Source: Thalassotalea_F euphylliae
GTDB lineage: Bacteria > Pseudomonadota > Gammaproteobacteria > Enterobacterales > Alteromonadaceae
Direction of reading: 5' to 3'
Assembly (NCBI RefSeq): GCF_042682785.1
Contig: NZ_JBHUIB010000001.1
Location: 1,240,001-1,304,000, forward strand
Length of the DNA stretch: 64,000 nucleotides
Shown here: in pieces, positions 7,747 through 17,150 of the stretch
Position numbering within the stretch: position 1 is the stretch's first letter
Layout of the letters: each line of letters opens with the position of its first letter
Position numbers and translations under genes: made by a program
Notes under the pieces: generated by a model
Database searches by the model: none
What the model was told of the DNA's origin: nothing
What the model saw: only the letters and a program-made list of their open reading frames with translations

Positions 7747-8997
7747 ATGAAAAAAACACATTTAACCGAAACTCAATTTACTGACCTTGGTTTAGCGCCG
7801 AAAGTAGTGACCGGACTGGAAGCAATGGGCTTTCAATTCTGTACCAATATCCAAGCAAAATCTCTTCCTGTTCTTTTAGAAGGTAAAGATATTGCAGGTC
7901 AGGCACAAACAGGGGAAGGCAAAACAATCGCATTTTTATCTGCGACCTTCCATCACTTACTGCAACAAGCAGCACCTGATCACAATCAACCTCGTGCACT
8001 TATCATGGCACCAACACGTGAACTGGCCATTCAAATTCACAACGACGCAAAAGCTATGGCAAAAAGCACAGGATTACGCCTTGGTATCGTATATGGGGGT
8101 GAAGGTTATGAAAGTCAACGCCAAGAACTCGAACAAGGCGTAGATATTTTGATTGGTACTTGTGGCCGCCTCATTGACTACTACAAACAAGGGGTTTATA
8201 AGCTCAACCATATTCAAGCCGTAGTGCTAGATGAAGCCGATCGCATGTTTGATTTGGGCTTTATCAAAGACATTCGCTATATGTTCCGCAAAATGCCACC
8301 GGCGACTGAGCGTTTGAACATGTTGTTTTCAGCAACCTTATCGTTCCGTGTAAAAGAGCTGGCGTTTGAGCATATGAACGATCCAGTAAGCGTTGAAGTA
8401 GCGCCTGAACAAATCACCAATACACGTATTACGGAAGAACTATTTTATCCATCGAATGAAGATAAGATGGCACTTTTACAAACACTGATTGAAGAAGAGT
8501 GGCCAGATAAAGCAATAATTTTTGCCAATACAAAACACAGTTGTGAAAACATCTACAATCATTTGCATGCAGATAAAATCCGCGTCGGTTTGTTAACCGG
8601 TGATGTAATGCAAAAGAAGCGTCTTAAAATTTTAGAGCAATTCACGCAGGGGCATTTAGATGTGTTAGTTGCTACAGACGTAGCTGCACGTGGTCTTCAC
8701 ATCCCGGCAGTAACGCATGTATTCAATTACGATTTACCTGACGATTTCGAAGACTATGTACATCGCATCGGTCGAACAGGACGTGCAGGTGCAACCGGTC
8801 ATGCCATTAGCTTTGCTTGCGAAGACTATGTTTTCAATTTGCCAGCTATCGAGAATTACATCGGCCATGCACTGCCAGTGAGTAAGTATGATCACGATGC
8901 GCTATTAACGGATTTGCCTAAGCCAAAACCGAAACATCGCCGTCACCGCCCTCACAATGGTGGCCAAAACCGTGGAAAGTCACACGGCAGAAGATAG
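7747..8997 (+). CDS. rhlB: ATP-dependent RNA helicase RhlB
   Basis: 416 residues, normal for RhlB, the DEAD-box helicase that works with RNase E in the RNA degradosome. Seen motifs: Q-motif region FCTNIQAKSLPVL at about 31-43, Walker A AQTGEGKT at 53-60 (most RhlB proteins have GTGKT here), PTREL at about 89-93, DEAD at 162-165, SAT at 195-197 and HRIGRTGRAG near 340-350. The C-terminal tail is basic and His/Arg/Lys-rich, as expected for RNA contact. MKKTHLTETQF matches the family start although only a GGCGG directly abuts the ATG. gppA follows 1 bp after the stop, as in E. coli. Confidence 0.96.
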   Translation: MKKTHLTETQFTDLGLAPKVVTGLEAMGFQFCTNIQAKSLPVLLEGKDIAGQAQTGEGKTIAFLSATFHHLLQQAAPDHNQPRALIMAPTRELAIQIHNDAKAMAKSTGLRLGIVYGGEGYESQRQELEQGVDILIGTCGRLIDYYKQGVYKLNHIQAVVLDEADRMFDLGFIKDIRYMFRKMPPATERLNMLFSATLSFRVKELAFEHMNDPVSVEVAPEQITNTRITEELFYPSNEDKMALLQTLIEEEWPDKAIIFANTKHSCENIYNHLHADKIRVGLLTGDVMQKKRLKILEQFTQGHLDVLVATDVAARGLHIPAVTHVFNYDLPDDFEDYVHRIGRTGRAGATGHAISFACEDYVFNLPAIENYIGHALPVSKYDHDALLTDLPKPKPKHRRHRPHNGGQNRGKSHGRR

Positions 8998-8998
8998 T

Positions 8999-10501
8999 AT
9001 GCAAGCACATCCAGCAACCTCAACCAGCCCTCTTTATGCCGTCATAGATTTGGGCTCTAACAGTTTCCATATGTTAATAACGCGCTTGGTTGCTGATGGC
9101 GTGCAAATCGTCGACAAAGTTAAGCGGAAAGTGAGACTTGCCTCTGGACTAGATGAACAAAACAACCTATCTCAAGAAGCCATGTCTAGAGGGCTTGAGT
9201 GCCTGAGCTTTTTTGCAGAACGCCTTCAAGATATTGCGCCAGAAAATATCCGCATTGTAGCCACCGCAACACTTCGTATTGCAACAAATGGTCAAGAGTT
9301 CATTACAAAAGCAAATGAGGTACTGGGGCACCAGGTTCGCTTGTTGTCAGGTATCGAAGAAGCAGAGCGTATTTATCTAGGTGTGGCTCATACCAGTGAC
9401 TGCGGTGCTAAAAAACTTGTCCTCGATATAGGTGGAGCAAGTACAGAGCTGGTGATCGGCGAACATTTTAGTATTCACCAAGCAAGCAGCCTAAATATGG
9501 GTTGTGTCACCTTTAATCAGCGCTTTTTTGAAGATGGCCATATTACCTTGCAACGCTTCGAACGAGCTGTGGCGGATGCCAAATCTCAGTTACTGCCACT
9601 CTTAAAAGACTATACGGAGTTTGGTTGGCAATCGGTCCTCGGTGGCTCAGGAACAATGCAAGCGCTTGCAGAGATATTAATGCACAGAAAGTTGCCTGCT
9701 ATTGTTACCCTGCCATTTATGCATGACCTAAAACAACAAGCTATAACGTCTGGTGACATAAGCAACATTGATATCGACGGGCTCACGAGTGATCGAAAAC
9801 CGGTATTTGTCAGTGGGCTTGCTATTCTCATTGCTTTGTTTGAGAGCTTTGAAATCAGTGCTTTACAGCTCTCTAGTGGGGCGCTTCGAGAAGGGTTGCT
9901 ATACGAAATGCTGCCAGATATGCGGAAAGTGAATATTCGCACCCGTACGATACACTCATTAGTAGAACGCTTTCATATTGACGTTGCACATGCTGATCGC
10001 GTCAGCCAACAAGCTTCTCACTTGTTCGATTGCTATGCGAAAACCTGGCAATTGAATGAACAGCTCAAACAGCTTCTAATCAGTGCTTGTCAGCTGCACG
10101 AAGTTGGATTATTACTCTCGTACAAATATCATCAACAACACGGTGCTTACATTATTCAGCACGCCGATTTACCTGGGTTTGATCAAACAGAAAGGCAGCT
10201 CATTGTCACCCTTATAAAATTGCACAAAGGTGATATCGATGGTGCACTACTCGATAAACTGGCATTGGTGGACAAAGAAAAAGCGTCTCAATTGCTGGCT
10301 ATTTTTAGGTTGGCGGTGATTCTATGTCGTCGCAGGCAAGATGAAGTGTTACCCGAATACACGACAGATGCCGATAAACACACCATCAAACTGTGCTTAC
10401 CCTCAACGTGGCTAGAAAAACATCCTCTGATCGCAGATGAATTGCTGCATGAAAATGACCACTTAGCTACTCTCGGGCTATCGCTAGTGATTTCCTGTTA
10501 G
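8999..10501 (+). CDS. gppA: Ppx/GppA family phosphatase, probably GppA
   Basis: 500 residues from the ATG at 8999, one base after the rhlB stop; an earlier GTG/ATG-type start at 8957 would overlap rhlB by 41 bp and add residues not typical of the family. GppA converts pppGpp to ppGpp and related enzymes degrade polyphosphate. The actin-like fold is marked by AVIDLGSNSFHM near residue 14-25, LDIGGASTEL near 140-150 and GGSGT near 205-210, followed by a C-terminal HD-like helical domain. The rhlB-gppA order is conserved in gammaproteobacteria. An exopolyphosphatase role cannot be excluded from sequence alone. Confidence 0.88.
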   Translation: MQAHPATSTSPLYAVIDLGSNSFHMLITRLVADGVQIVDKVKRKVRLASGLDEQNNLSQEAMSRGLECLSFFAERLQDIAPENIRIVATATLRIATNGQEFITKANEVLGHQVRLLSGIEEAERIYLGVAHTSDCGAKKLVLDIGGASTELVIGEHFSIHQASSLNMGCVTFNQRFFEDGHITLQRFERAVADAKSQLLPLLKDYTEFGWQSVLGGSGTMQALAEILMHRKLPAIVTLPFMHDLKQQAITSGDISNIDIDGLTSDRKPVFVSGLAILIALFESFEISALQLSSGALREGLLYEMLPDMRKVNIRTRTIHSLVERFHIDVAHADRVSQQASHLFDCYAKTWQLNEQLKQLLISACQLHEVGLLLSYKYHQQHGAYIIQHADLPGFDQTERQLIVTLIKLHKGDIDGALLDKLALVDKEKASQLLAIFRLAVILCRRRQDEVLPEYTTDADKHTIKLCLPSTWLEKHPLIADELLHENDHLATLGLSLVISC

Positions 10502-11354
10502 CAGGCGACACTGCTCTGACAATATTCACTGCAATAATTAACACACCACCAGCCAGCATAGACCAAGAAACCGCTTCATCTAGCAACAACATGGCGGCTA
10601 TCGTGCCATAAACGGGCTCTAAACAGATCGCCAGTGATACCGTCAGCGTGGTTAGTTGTGTGAGCGAACGATTCAGTGCGCTATGCGCTAAAGCTGTAAA
10701 AACAACGCCAAGCAGCACAAGCAGCGGCAGCTCTGCAACCAGTAACTCAACGGAAGTGGGGAACACCAAAACAAATGGTAAGCCCAAAAGAAAAGCGAAC
10801 CCGTTTTGATACAAGGCAACTTGCGAAGAGTGGTACTGCTGAACGAGCGATTTGTTCACAGCCAACAATAAAGCAAAGGTAAACGCCGAAAAAAGCCCGG
10901 ATATTAATGCTGTTGCACTCGTCAGCAAGGGTTTATCAATGGTTAATAATAAAATCCCAATACATATTAATCCGCCTTGCATGATCGAAGCCTTGTCGGG
11001 CATGCGCTTTAAAACATAAGCGTTAATAGCGAGCGTAAAAATAGGAAAAGCGGCAAAAACCAATAAACCAAATGCTACTGTTGATTGTTGAATAGCATAA
11101 AAAAAGCTAAGCCAATGCAATAAAAGTAGGCCGCCTGTTAAGGCGAATCTAGAAAGATGATGACTCTCTATCTTGAACGTGTGCTTTGCACTTAGCGCAA
11201 TAAAACAGATTAACGCTAAAGCGGCGAATCCGGTACGCCCCATGACCAGCCAGTATGCGGAAAGAGCGATCCATTTAGCGAATAACCCCGCCAGCGCAAA
11301 CAGTAGCACTGACGAGTGAAGTATTAAGAAATGGCTTCTGCTATTAGCAGACAC
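10467..11354 (-). CDS. EamA-family (DMT) transporter
   Basis: 295 residues with about ten predicted membrane helices arranged as two EamA repeats, the layout of the drug/metabolite transporter superfamily. The first repeat begins near residue 10 (HSSVLLFALAGLFAKW) and the second near 150. Substrate cannot be deduced. It starts 3 bp after hemB and is the last gene of the leftward tat-hemB run. Its 3' end overlaps the convergent gppA by 35 bp, so their transcripts would be complementary there, and no terminator is visible between them. Confidence 0.8.
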   Translation of the reverse strand: MSANSRSHFLILHSSVLLFALAGLFAKWIALSAYWLVMGRTGFAALALICFIALSAKHTFKIESHHLSRFALTGGLLLLHWLSFFYAIQQSTVAFGLLVFAAFPIFTLAINAYVLKRMPDKASIMQGGLICIGILLLTIDKPLLTSATALISGLFSAFTFALLLAVNKSLVQQYHSSQVALYQNGFAFLLGLPFVLVFPTSVELLVAELPLLVLLGVVFTALAHSALNRSLTQLTTLTVSLAICLEPVYGTIAAMLLLDEAVSWSMLAGGVLIIAVNIVRAVSPANRKSLAIARE

Positions 11355-11357
11355 CGA

Positions 11358-12365
11358 TTAGCCTTCCTTGAGCCAGCGCGCTACTTGTTTGGCAAAATAC
11401 GTTAGAATGCCGTCAGCACCGGCGCGCTTAAAGGCTAACAATCCTTCCATTACACAAGGCTTTTCTGCTAACCAGCCGTTTTGAATAGCCGCCATATGCA
11501 TCGCATACTCACCACTTACCTGATATGCATACGTAGGTACTGAAAAGTTGTCTTTTACACGACGCACAATATCGAGATAAGGCATACCCGGCTTTACCAT
11601 TACCATATCTGCACCTTCGGCAATATCTTGGGCAATTTCGTGCAACGCTTCATCGCTGTTTGCTGGATCCATTTGATACGTGTATTTGTTACCGCCTTTT
11701 AAATTGCCACTAGAGCCAACAGCATCACGGAATGGACCATAATAGTTAGACGCATACTTAGCCGAATAAGCCAATATACGCGTGTTTATGTGACCCGCCT
11801 CTTCCAATGCTTCTCGAATAGCGCCTACACGACCGTCCATCATGTCCGACGGCGCAACGACGTCAGCGCCCGCTTCAGCGTGTGATAGCGCTTGTTTAAC
11901 CAATATGTCTTTCGTCACATCATTCAGCACGTAACCGTCATCATCGATGATGCCATCTTGCCCATGAGTGGTGAAGGGATCTAACGCCACATCCGTAATA
12001 ACGCCTAACTCAGGAAACTTTGCTTTTAATGCACGCACTGCTCGCTGAGCCAAGCCATCTGCATTGTAAGCCTCTTCGGCCATCAGCGACTTTTGCTCCT
12101 GTGGCGTTACCGGAAACAAAGCTATCGCTGGAATACCAAGCTCAACCAGCTCTGCTGCTTCTTCTAGTAAGAGATCAATACTTTTTCGCTCGACACCGGG
12201 CATTGATGCAACAACTTCACGTTGATTCTCGCCTTCCAAAACAAATACAGGGTAGATGAGGTCGTTAACAGTGAGTTGATTCTCAGCCATTAATCGACGA
12301 GAAAAGTCATCTTTGCGCATACGGCGCATGCGCCTTGCTGGAAATTGCCCAAATGCATCAGCCAT
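11358..12365 (-). CDS. hemB: Porphobilinogen synthase (delta-aminolevulinic acid dehydratase)
   Basis: 335 residues. It condenses two 5-aminolevulinate molecules to porphobilinogen in heme synthesis. Both Schiff-base lysines are present, in AYSAKYASNYYGPF and in MVMVKPGMPYLD. The metal site segment reads DVALDPFTTHGQDG, with aspartates where the zinc-type E. coli enzyme has a cysteine triad, so this is the magnesium-dependent type known from Pseudomonas. It overlaps the preceding GGDEF gene by 8 bp and is followed 3 bp later by an EamA gene, so it is translated within the tat-linked operon. Confidence 0.96.
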   Translation of the reverse strand: MADAFGQFPARRMRRMRKDDFSRRLMAENQLTVNDLIYPVFVLEGENQREVVASMPGVERKSIDLLLEEAAELVELGIPAIALFPVTPQEQKSLMAEEAYNADGLAQRAVRALKAKFPELGVITDVALDPFTTHGQDGIIDDDGYVLNDVTKDILVKQALSHAEAGADVVAPSDMMDGRVGAIREALEEAGHINTRILAYSAKYASNYYGPFRDAVGSSGNLKGGNKYTYQMDPANSDEALHEIAQDIAEGADMVMVKPGMPYLDIVRRVKDNFSVPTYAYQVSGEYAMHMAAIQNGWLAEKPCVMEGLLAFKRAGADGILTYFAKQVARWLKEG

Positions 12366-14235
12366 TGGTTGAATCCTCTATGGTTAATTCTGAAGAAATA
12401 GTTAGCGACTTAACTTGGTTTCTGCCGCCACGCTTCGCCTGATAAAGTGCACGATCTGCCGTGCCGAAAATATGTTGAGGCGTGATATCAGATTGTTGCT
12501 GATAGGTGGTTACTCCACAGCTAATGGTGAGTGCTATATGCTGACCTTGGTAAACAAAATCAAACGACTCAATAGCCACCCTTAAGCTTTCTGCCAAGGC
12601 TATCGCACCAGCTAAATCGGTATCCGGTAAAATCAAACAGAACTCTTCACCACCATATCGACAACCAACATCGGTACTGCGTTTCAAGCTCTGTTTTATA
12701 TGCTGTGCCAACCAACTTAAACATTGGTCACCTGCCAAATGTCCAAAGTTGTCATTCACTTGTTTGAAGAAGTCTATATCAACCACCACCAGACTCAACG
12801 GAGTTAGGTTACGCTTGCTGCGGCGATACTCGGCTAATAATCGCTGATCATAGAAACGACGGTTGTATAACCCTGTAAGTTCATCAACCGTATTTTTTTG
12901 CGCAAGCTCATGGTTCAGCTCTTCGAGTTCATTCAGCGCTATATTCAACTCTAGGGTGCGCTCTTGCACACGTTGTTCAAGCTCCTCCTGATTCTGCGTT
13001 TGCAGTTCAATCAGTGCATCTTGTGCTTGTTTTGTTGCAACGGCATTTGCCAGTGCCTCGCGTTGCATTTGATGTTTATCAGCCAGCTGATAGTAATACT
13101 GTCGACAAATAAGTAACACAACAAGAATAGCGTTAAAGATAAATGAGATAACTTGCAGCGTATGTCGATCGGCAAAGGCCGACATATTTGAATAAAAGCC
13201 CAATACAACGGCAACGGTAAACAGCAGTTGAATCATCATGATAATTGCATAAAACAGCGCCAATTTATGCTTTCTGTGATACAGATATAAGCCAAGCGCA
13301 GCAAGCATCATATTGTTAAAAATAAAGATAACAACGCTTAATATATTGTTCGTGTGAATAGACAAATAAAAGCTAATTGGTATATAGGCTACATACAACA
13401 CGGTTAGTATTTTTAGTGGTCGAATGAAATGTGGAAAGTACGCTTTTAATTTAAACAAATGCGCACTGAACCATAAAAAACAGATACTAGAAGCAACCAC
13501 CAACCATGGAATTTCAATCGCTCTAAGTTCGGAGTGACTCGGGAAGAAGTACCATAAATGACTGCCCAACATCGCTGCTAGAAATGCAGCACGGCATACA
13601 AAATAAACCGACAAATACCCCAACGTGACATCGCGTGTGGTAACAAACAACAAAAAGAACATTGCTGCGACAAACACTATTCCGCCTATCGCGAAACTTT
13701 TAGACTGAGTGAGCGACGATTGAGTTTGCCAGTGCTCTTGGTGGTTGCTCAATGTGATGGCTAGCTGCTGATATATGTCTGAATCTACACGCAGCAAAAG
13801 CTCAAGCCTATCATTACCCTTGATAACAAAATGGCTCACCCAATAGTTTGTGCTGATGAGGTCAAAAGGTAGCGGGGTTAGCAGCTGAGGTTGGCGTTGA
13901 TATAACAGGGCGTGTTTGACCTCTAGCTTGTTCAACATGGTCAAGTAGTATGGCTGATTGACTTGGTTTGGGTTATATAGTGTTAATTGAATCCAATTAA
14001 CACCTGGTGACAACGATACTTGTGATGGATTACTTTGATTAGTCCACTCTGTAATCGGTAGCTTGGCAATATCATCTGCAGATAAATTTGCGGTTGGAGA
14101 AACCTTGGCGTAGCGAAGAGATTCTAGTTCCACTGCTTTAGGTGGCGCCACAATTCCAAAGTTAACGGCATTCGCCACATTGACTCCCAACGCAGCTAAC
14201 AACAATAGCGCATACAATCGCGCCACTATGCTCAT
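12358..14235 (-). CDS. 7TMR-DISM diguanylate cyclase (GGDEF)
   Basis: 625 residues. A signal peptide (about 1-24) precedes a periplasmic beta-rich sensor (about 30-175, DISMED2-like), seven membrane helices (about 185-380), a coiled coil (about 395-450) and a GGDEF domain. GGEEF is at 528-532, with an I-site RSTD at 519-522, so product-inhibited cyclic di-GMP synthesis is expected. It overlaps tatD by 4 bp at its start and hemB by 8 bp at its end, so it is tightly embedded in an export/heme operon. The signal sensed is unknown; DISM domains often bind carbohydrates or other small ligands. Confidence 0.88.
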   Translation of the reverse strand: MSIVARLYALLLLAALGVNVANAVNFGIVAPPKAVELESLRYAKVSPTANLSADDIAKLPITEWTNQSNPSQVSLSPGVNWIQLTLYNPNQVNQPYYLTMLNKLEVKHALLYQRQPQLLTPLPFDLISTNYWVSHFVIKGNDRLELLLRVDSDIYQQLAITLSNHQEHWQTQSSLTQSKSFAIGGIVFVAAMFFLLFVTTRDVTLGYLSVYFVCRAAFLAAMLGSHLWYFFPSHSELRAIEIPWLVVASSICFLWFSAHLFKLKAYFPHFIRPLKILTVLYVAYIPISFYLSIHTNNILSVVIFIFNNMMLAALGLYLYHRKHKLALFYAIIMMIQLLFTVAVVLGFYSNMSAFADRHTLQVISFIFNAILVVLLICRQYYYQLADKHQMQREALANAVATKQAQDALIELQTQNQEELEQRVQERTLELNIALNELEELNHELAQKNTVDELTGLYNRRFYDQRLLAEYRRSKRNLTPLSLVVVDIDFFKQVNDNFGHLAGDQCLSWLAQHIKQSLKRSTDVGCRYGGEEFCLILPDTDLAGAIALAESLRVAIESFDFVYQGQHIALTISCGVTTYQQQSDITPQHIFGTADRALYQAKRGGRNQVKSLTISSELTIEDSTNG

Positions 14236-15011
14236 AACTGGAAAACCTTTTTCGCGTTCGTTGTACTCGCCTCAATAATCGCTTCTTCTCCAACGCCTTT
14301 CAATTCAGCAATTGTTTTTACGACATAGGGCAAATACTTCGGTTCATTTCGGCTGCTTTTGGGGCGCGGCCTAATCGTTCTTGGAGTTAAATAAGGGGCA
14401 TCCGTCTCAATCATTAGTCGAGACAGTGGGAGCAACTTAACTGCCTCTTGAAGCGCATGCCCACGACGTTCATCACACACCCAGCCAGTAATACCGATAT
14501 ACATGCCAGCATCAAGACAAGAAAGTAAAACGTCTTTATTATCGGTAAAACAGTGAGATACCATGGCTGGGACTTTGCCGATATAAGGTTTAAGAATGTC
14601 TAACCATTCAGTAAAGGCTTCTCTCTGATGGAGAAACAAAGGCTTCTGTACTTTTGAAGCAAGTGCGACCTGTTCGGCAAACACTTTCTTTTGTTGCTCT
14701 GGCGCAGAAAAATTGCGGTTAAAGTCAAGCCCACATTCCCCTATGGCTTTAACCAGTGGGTTTTTAGCAAGTTCAGACAAATGTTCAAGGTAATCATCAC
14801 TAACGCCATCAGCGTCATGTGGATGAACACCAGCAGTTGACGCAATAATATTGGGGTACTGCTCAGCTAGCGCCAGTGCCTGCTGACTTTCTTTGATACT
14901 TGTCCCTGTAACAAGTAAGTGCGATATTCCCTGCGATACAGCCGAATCAATCACCGTTTCCCGATCTTTATCAAATCGGCTGTTGGTAAGATTTACCCCA
15001 ATATCTATCAC
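14232..15011 (-). CDS. tatD: TatD-family metal-dependent nuclease
   Basis: 259 residues, normal for TatD. The TIM-barrel metallohydrolase family acts as a 3'-5' exonuclease/DNase, and TatD is not itself required for Tat export. Seen: DIGVNLTN at the start (the first metal strand), AGVHPHDA near residue 60, IGECGLDFNR near 91-100 and ETDAPYLTPRTIRP near 203-216. It follows the secreted 190-residue protein by 6 bp and overlaps the GGDEF gene by 4 bp. Its position downstream of tatABC matches the E. coli arrangement, with one extra gene inserted. Confidence 0.93.
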   Translation of the reverse strand: MIDIGVNLTNSRFDKDRETVIDSAVSQGISHLLVTGTSIKESQQALALAEQYPNIIASTAGVHPHDADGVSDDYLEHLSELAKNPLVKAIGECGLDFNRNFSAPEQQKKVFAEQVALASKVQKPLFLHQREAFTEWLDILKPYIGKVPAMVSHCFTDNKDVLLSCLDAGMYIGITGWVCDERRGHALQEAVKLLPLSRLMIETDAPYLTPRTIRPRPKSSRNEPKYLPYVVKTIAELKGVGEEAIIEASTTNAKKVFQL

Positions 15012-15017
15012 GAGTGT

Positions 15018-15590
15018 CTACTTGATGCGTTTTACTCTTATTGTGCGATTGCTATCTGCCTTTTTCAGATAAAAGGCATTTAATGCACCCCGTTTTATGG
15101 TGACTTGGTCACCTGCTTTAAATTTTGCAAACTTTTCTGTGTCTTTTTGTTCCCACTGTTGGCCATTCTCGAAAGTAAAGCGCCACTTTTTACGTAATGA
15201 CAAACTTGCTGTTTTAACGACGAAAGACACTTCGTCAACCTGTTCTGGCTTTTTCTTATTCTCTTGACCAAATTGAGCTTCAGCTTGATCTGTTTGAGCA
15301 ACAGCAACAGGCGCAGCCACACTTGGTGGATTAGGCTTAACAACGGCAACGGCTTTAGGTGCCATAGATGCTACTGTCTCTGTTTTGTTAGCTTGAGGCC
15401 CTGGCTTGTTTACATCTTTATTAACTGCAACCGGTGTTTTCAGGGCTTTTTCAGCTAATGAATCGTAACAAACTAAACGCTTAAGGCTATCTTGCTCTGC
15501 TTTACACTGTGCGAGCTCAACTGTTAAATCACCAGCTACAGTGACATTAGATATTAACGCTAAAGCGCTAAACAACATTATTCTTTTCAC
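15018..15590 (-). CDS. Secreted protein of unknown function between tatC and tatD
   Basis: 190 residues. A signal peptide of about 19 residues (ending NVTVAG or VAGD) is followed by a short segment CKAEQDSLKRLVCYDSLA with two cysteines 14 residues apart, a motif seen in VasI/TagO-like and phage-related periplasmic proteins. A low-complexity Pro/Ala/Val/Lys linker (about 55-115) leads to a basic beta-rich C-terminal domain (about 120-190). The start overlaps the tatC stop by 4 bp, so it is translated with the tat operon. I do not know its job; the context suggests envelope function. Confidence 0.65.
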   Translation of the reverse strand: MKRIMLFSALALISNVTVAGDLTVELAQCKAEQDSLKRLVCYDSLAEKALKTPVAVNKDVNKPGPQANKTETVASMAPKAVAVVKPNPPSVAAPVAVAQTDQAEAQFGQENKKKPEQVDEVSFVVKTASLSLRKKWRFTFENGQQWEQKDTEKFAKFKAGDQVTIKRGALNAFYLKKADSNRTIRVKRIK

Positions 15591-16339
15591 GATTCTTCCT
15601 CTACGATCGCTTCATCTCGATCTTTTTTCTTATAAAAGCCCGCTAATATTAGCCCCAATTCAAATAACAACAACATAGGGATAGCTAAAAGCGTCTGGGA
15701 AATAATATCTGGCGGTGTCAACAACATGCCCACCACAAACGCACCTACAACAATATAAGGGCGCTTCTTTTTGAGATTTTCGGGTGTTGTCATGCCAGTC
15801 CAACACATCAGCATGATGGCAATGGGTATCTCAAATGCGGCACCAAATGCAAAAAACAGTTTTAAAACAAAATCCAGATAACTACTGATATCTGTTGCTA
15901 TAGTCACGCCCTCTGGCGCTACAGAGGTAAAAAACGCAAACGCTAGCGGGAACACAACGAAATACGCAAAGCTAATGCCGCCATAGAATAAAATTGTGCT
16001 ACCGAACATCAGCGGTGCAACTAATCGCTTTTCATTACTGTATAAACCAGGGGCGATAAACGCCCATACTTGGTACAAAATCAGTGGCATAGCGATAAAA
16101 ACGGAGATCACCATGGTTAACTTAAACGGAGCGAAAAATGGTGACGCCACGTCAGTTGCAATCATTTGCGTTCCTTCAGGCATAGTTGCCAATAAAGGTT
16201 CAGCAAGATATTGATAAATATCTTGAGCAAAATACACCAAGCAGCAAAATACAACGAGCACACTCAACATGGCACGTAGCAATCTATTTCTGAGCTCTAA
16301 AAGGTGATCAAATAACGTATGATTAGCTGGGCTTTTGGT
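15587..16339 (-). CDS. tatC: Sec-independent protein translocase TatC
   Basis: 250 residues from the ATG at 16339 (MTKSPANHTLF), the usual TatC length; a longer frame reaches 16402 but would read through tatB. TatC binds the twin-arginine signal peptide and nucleates the export channel. The conserved HLLELRNRLLRA segment near residue 12-23 and six membrane helices are visible, including the FxxGxxFxYFxVFP-type stretch in the middle (GGISFAYFVVFPLAFAFF). It overlaps tatB by 17 bp. Confidence 0.96.
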   Translation of the reverse strand, partial: TKSPANHTLFDHLLELRNRLLRAMLSVLVVFCCLVYFAQDIYQYLAEPLLATMPEGTQMIATDVASPFFAPFKLTMVISVFIAMPLILYQVWAFIAPGLYSNEKRLVAPLMFGSTILFYGGISFAYFVVFPLAFAFFTSVAPEGVTIATDISSYLDFVLKLFFAFGAAFEIPIAIMLMCWTGMTTPENLKKKRPYIVVGAFVVGMLLTPPDIISQTLLAIPMLLLFELGLILAGFYKKKDRDEAIVEEES

Positions 16340-16688
16340 CATTAGCCGGTTGGCTCTCTTTTGGTTTGTCGTCGCTAGGTGTAGGATCGGTCGCACTTTC
16401 AAAAGGGCGATTTACCATATCAGCCGCCTCTTGTAGTGACTTTAACGACTCAGCGACCTCGGGTGACATTTGTTTAAAGTCAGACTGTTCTGCCTTTTTA
16501 AGGTTTTCATGAAGCTCGTTAATACGCAACTCTTCTTTCAGCTCTGTTTTTACGTTATTGCTGAAAGATTTTATGGTACTCACCCAGTCTCGCACGGTGC
16601 GAATTGCCACAGGCAATCGCTCAGGGCCTAAAACAACTAGCCCTATAATGCTTATGAGCATGAGCTCCCAGAAGCCGATGTCGAACAT
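16323..16688 (-). CDS. tatB: Sec-independent protein translocase TatB
   Basis: 121 residues. TatB forms the substrate receptor with TatC. It has an N-terminal membrane helix beginning MFDIGFWELMLISIIGLVVL, the conserved GPERLPVAIRTV hinge and amphipathic helix, and a charged disordered tail ending in a Pro/Lys/Ser/Asp-rich stretch. Its start codon overlaps the tatA stop by one base. Confidence 0.95.
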   Translation of the reverse strand: MFDIGFWELMLISIIGLVVLGPERLPVAIRTVRDWVSTIKSFSNNVKTELKEELRINELHENLKKAEQSDFKQMSPEVAESLKSLQEAADMVNRPFESATDPTPSDDKPKESQPANDQKPS

Positions 16689-16921
16689 TAGGCGCGATCT
16701 TTCTCTTTTTCTGTTGCCGTTTCTTCTGCTGAATCTTTCTTCGCAGTTAGTGACTCTGGCTCAGCGCTTTTGTCTTTCTCATTTTCATCGGTCACGGCTT
16801 TTTTGAAGCCCTTAACCGCAGAACCGAGATCCGTGCCTAACGTACGCAATTTCTTGGTACCGAATAATAAAATAACGATCACGGCAATAATCAATAATTG
16901 CCAAATGCTGATTCCGCCCAT
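16688..16921 (-). CDS. tatA: Sec-independent protein translocase TatA
   Basis: 77 residues. TatA multimerises to form the protein-conducting element of the twin-arginine export system. An N-terminal membrane helix MGGISIWQLLIIAVIVILLF is followed by the FGTKKLRTLGTDLG hinge, an amphipathic helix and a highly charged Glu/Lys tail. First gene of the leftward tat run; the about 230 bp upstream hold its promoter, not resolved here. Confidence 0.95.
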   Translation of the reverse strand: MGGISIWQLLIIAVIVILLFGTKKLRTLGTDLGSAVKGFKKAVTDENEKDKSAEPESLTAKKDSAEETATEKEKDRA

Positions 16922-17150
16922 GGAATACTCCTATGTATATATCACCACGTATTAATGGTCTGGTGCTAGCTAAGCTAATGGTGCCTAGTGTACCCAGATA
17001 TGGTTATGAAAAACAAACTGACACTATTATACTGAACAGAAACACAAAAGCATTTTTCATTTTGATGATGCTATGATGAAAAATGCTGGCAATTAATTGT
17101 TATTTCTGGATAACTGGCGTTATTCATACGGACGAGTTGGACGTTAATTT

